Below the pieces are notes generated by a model, which was given only the letters and a program-made list of their open reading frames with translations, was not told the DNA's origin and searched no databases. Source: Reticulitermes speratus (lineage: Eukaryota > Arthropoda > Insecta > Blattodea > Rhinotermitidae). From it: a stretch of DNA of 64,000 nucleotides. The stretch spans positions 2,455,244 through 2,519,243 of the forward strand of contig JAJKFL010000012.1 of assembly GCA_021186555.1 (NCBI GenBank). The letters are read 5' to 3'. Positions 63,222-64,000 of the stretch are shown piece by piece (positions within the stretch are counted from its first letter, which is position 1; each line of letters opens with the position of its first letter). The translations under genes were made by a program, and so were the position numbers.

Positions 63222-63560
63222 AGCCTGCTGCCAGCACTGCACCACGGCCAGTTGTGACCGGCAGACCTGCGCGTGACGTTTGTACAGGAAGGCGGGGCGA
63301 CAGTGACGACACCTAGCGGGCAGTTTGAATGAATGCGTAGCGTTGCACTTATCGATTGTAGTGTTTGTTACGAACTTGCATGGTCTGTGGAGACCTGACC
63401 ATTGAATTGTGTGTGTTTTGCATATTCCTTGCATGTTGTGGAGACCGAAACTGGCCGGCTGAAGGCAAAACGATGAAATTCGAAATATAACAACACATTT
63501 CGGACATCTGGCGGATAATCTTGATACTAACCAAACTTGAAATGCTAATTAATGAATTTC
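63222..63560 (-). other. 5' UTR / promoter-proximal region
   Basis: Upstream of the chosen start. GC-rich close to the ATG, no TATA box I would support. The open frame 63222-63434 continuous with exon 1 is noted above. Confidence 0.35.
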
Positions 63561-63574
63561 ACGTTATATCCACA

Positions 63575-63935
63575 GTGCATTTGGATAATAATTCACAGTT
63601 TCAAAAACCAACAGATGCACTATATTATCAAATATTGTTCAATATCTCCTATACATGTTTCTGCTCCAGTTGAACCATCTTCAGGGAGTCAAGGTTACAT
63701 TCGTATTACATCCATTAGTTAATTTGATAATATGATATATATATCACATTATAATGTGATAGTAAACTTGACTTTATATTTTGATATATATATATATATA
63801 TATTATATCATCAGATTAACTAATGGATGTAATATGAATGTAACCTTGACCCCTGAAGATGGTTCAACTGGAGCCGAAACATATGTAGGGGATTGAACAA
63901 TACTTGATAATGTAGTGCATTTGCTGGTTTTTGAA
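63575..63935. mobile_element. Penelope-like inverted fragment with paired hammerhead motifs
   Basis: Arms 63580-63720 and 63800-63935 are inverted copies around an AT-rich core with (TA)n. Plus-strand core at 63849-63891: CCC, CTGAAGA, stem II GGTTC-AACTG-GAGCC, GAAAC, ATAT, GTA, GGGG. The minus-strand copy (63689-63647) has GAGCAGAAAC and GTATAGG, i.e. mutated stem II and cleavage region. Confidence 0.75.
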
Positions 63936-64000
63936 AGGGTGAATTGAAATGCTAATATGGAGCAGAAAATTCTTAAATAAACTTATAGCATCTCAATGAA

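Noticed and set aside
63222..63434. N-terminal extension of exon 1 from the upstream ATG
   Set aside because: It would place about 71 residues before the membrane anchor, unlike the short tails of GalNAc-Ts; kept only as an open possibility.

Overview
Eukaryotic, very probably insect, genomic DNA. One split gene, read on the minus strand, runs through the whole window, and everything else is intronic repeat. The gene encodes a polypeptide N-acetylgalactosaminyltransferase (GalNAc-T; mucin-type O-glycosylation) closest by eye to the GALNT2 / Drosophila Pgant2 subfamily. I could assemble 14 coding exons with compatible phases: exon 1 (63105-63221) carries the start and the Golgi membrane anchor, and exon 14 (247-420) carries the stop. 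Exons 2-7 cover the N-terminal catalytic half, 8-12 the Gal/GalNAc-T half, and 13-14 the ricin-type lectin domain. The conceptual product is about 546 residues, close to the family norm. One exon (exon 6) needs a single-base correction in a C-run, and one donor (exon 3) is GC instead of GT.

Layout from low to high coordinates: 3' UTR (1-246); exons 14 to 7 (247-8144) with short introns holding SINE and hairpin remnants; a 49-bp minisatellite in intron 6; exons 6 and 5; a 5.5-kb minisatellite in intron 4; exon 4; two minisatellites in intron 3; exon 3; a 64-bp minisatellite filling intron 2; exon 2; then intron 1 of 41.7 kb (21433-63104). Intron 1 holds about ten more tandem arrays (the largest, 30.6-38.2 kb, has a 66-bp unit), a 114-bp satellite element in several copies, tRNA-derived SINEs, hAT-like and Harbinger-like nonautonomous transposons, a mariner fragment, a LINE reverse-transcriptase C-terminal fragment and several Penelope-like pieces with hammerhead ribozyme motifs. 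Roughly half of the window is tandem repeat (my estimate from summed spans).

The most striking observation is that four intronic arrays begin exactly at an exon boundary. Two of them repeat the splice site together with the adjoining exon bases: about 14 extra copies of the exon 2 donor and about 43 extra copies of the exon 7 acceptor. The second is a set of hammerhead-ribozyme motifs, some in head-to-head pairs, attached to Penelope-like ends.

The LINE and satellite sequences resemble repeats I associate with cockroach and termite genomes (Blattodea); that assignment is inference from memory. The sequence also shows indel-rich stretches typical of unpolished long-read assembly, so small frameshifts should be read with that in mind. 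The many long ORFs inside tandem arrays are not genes.
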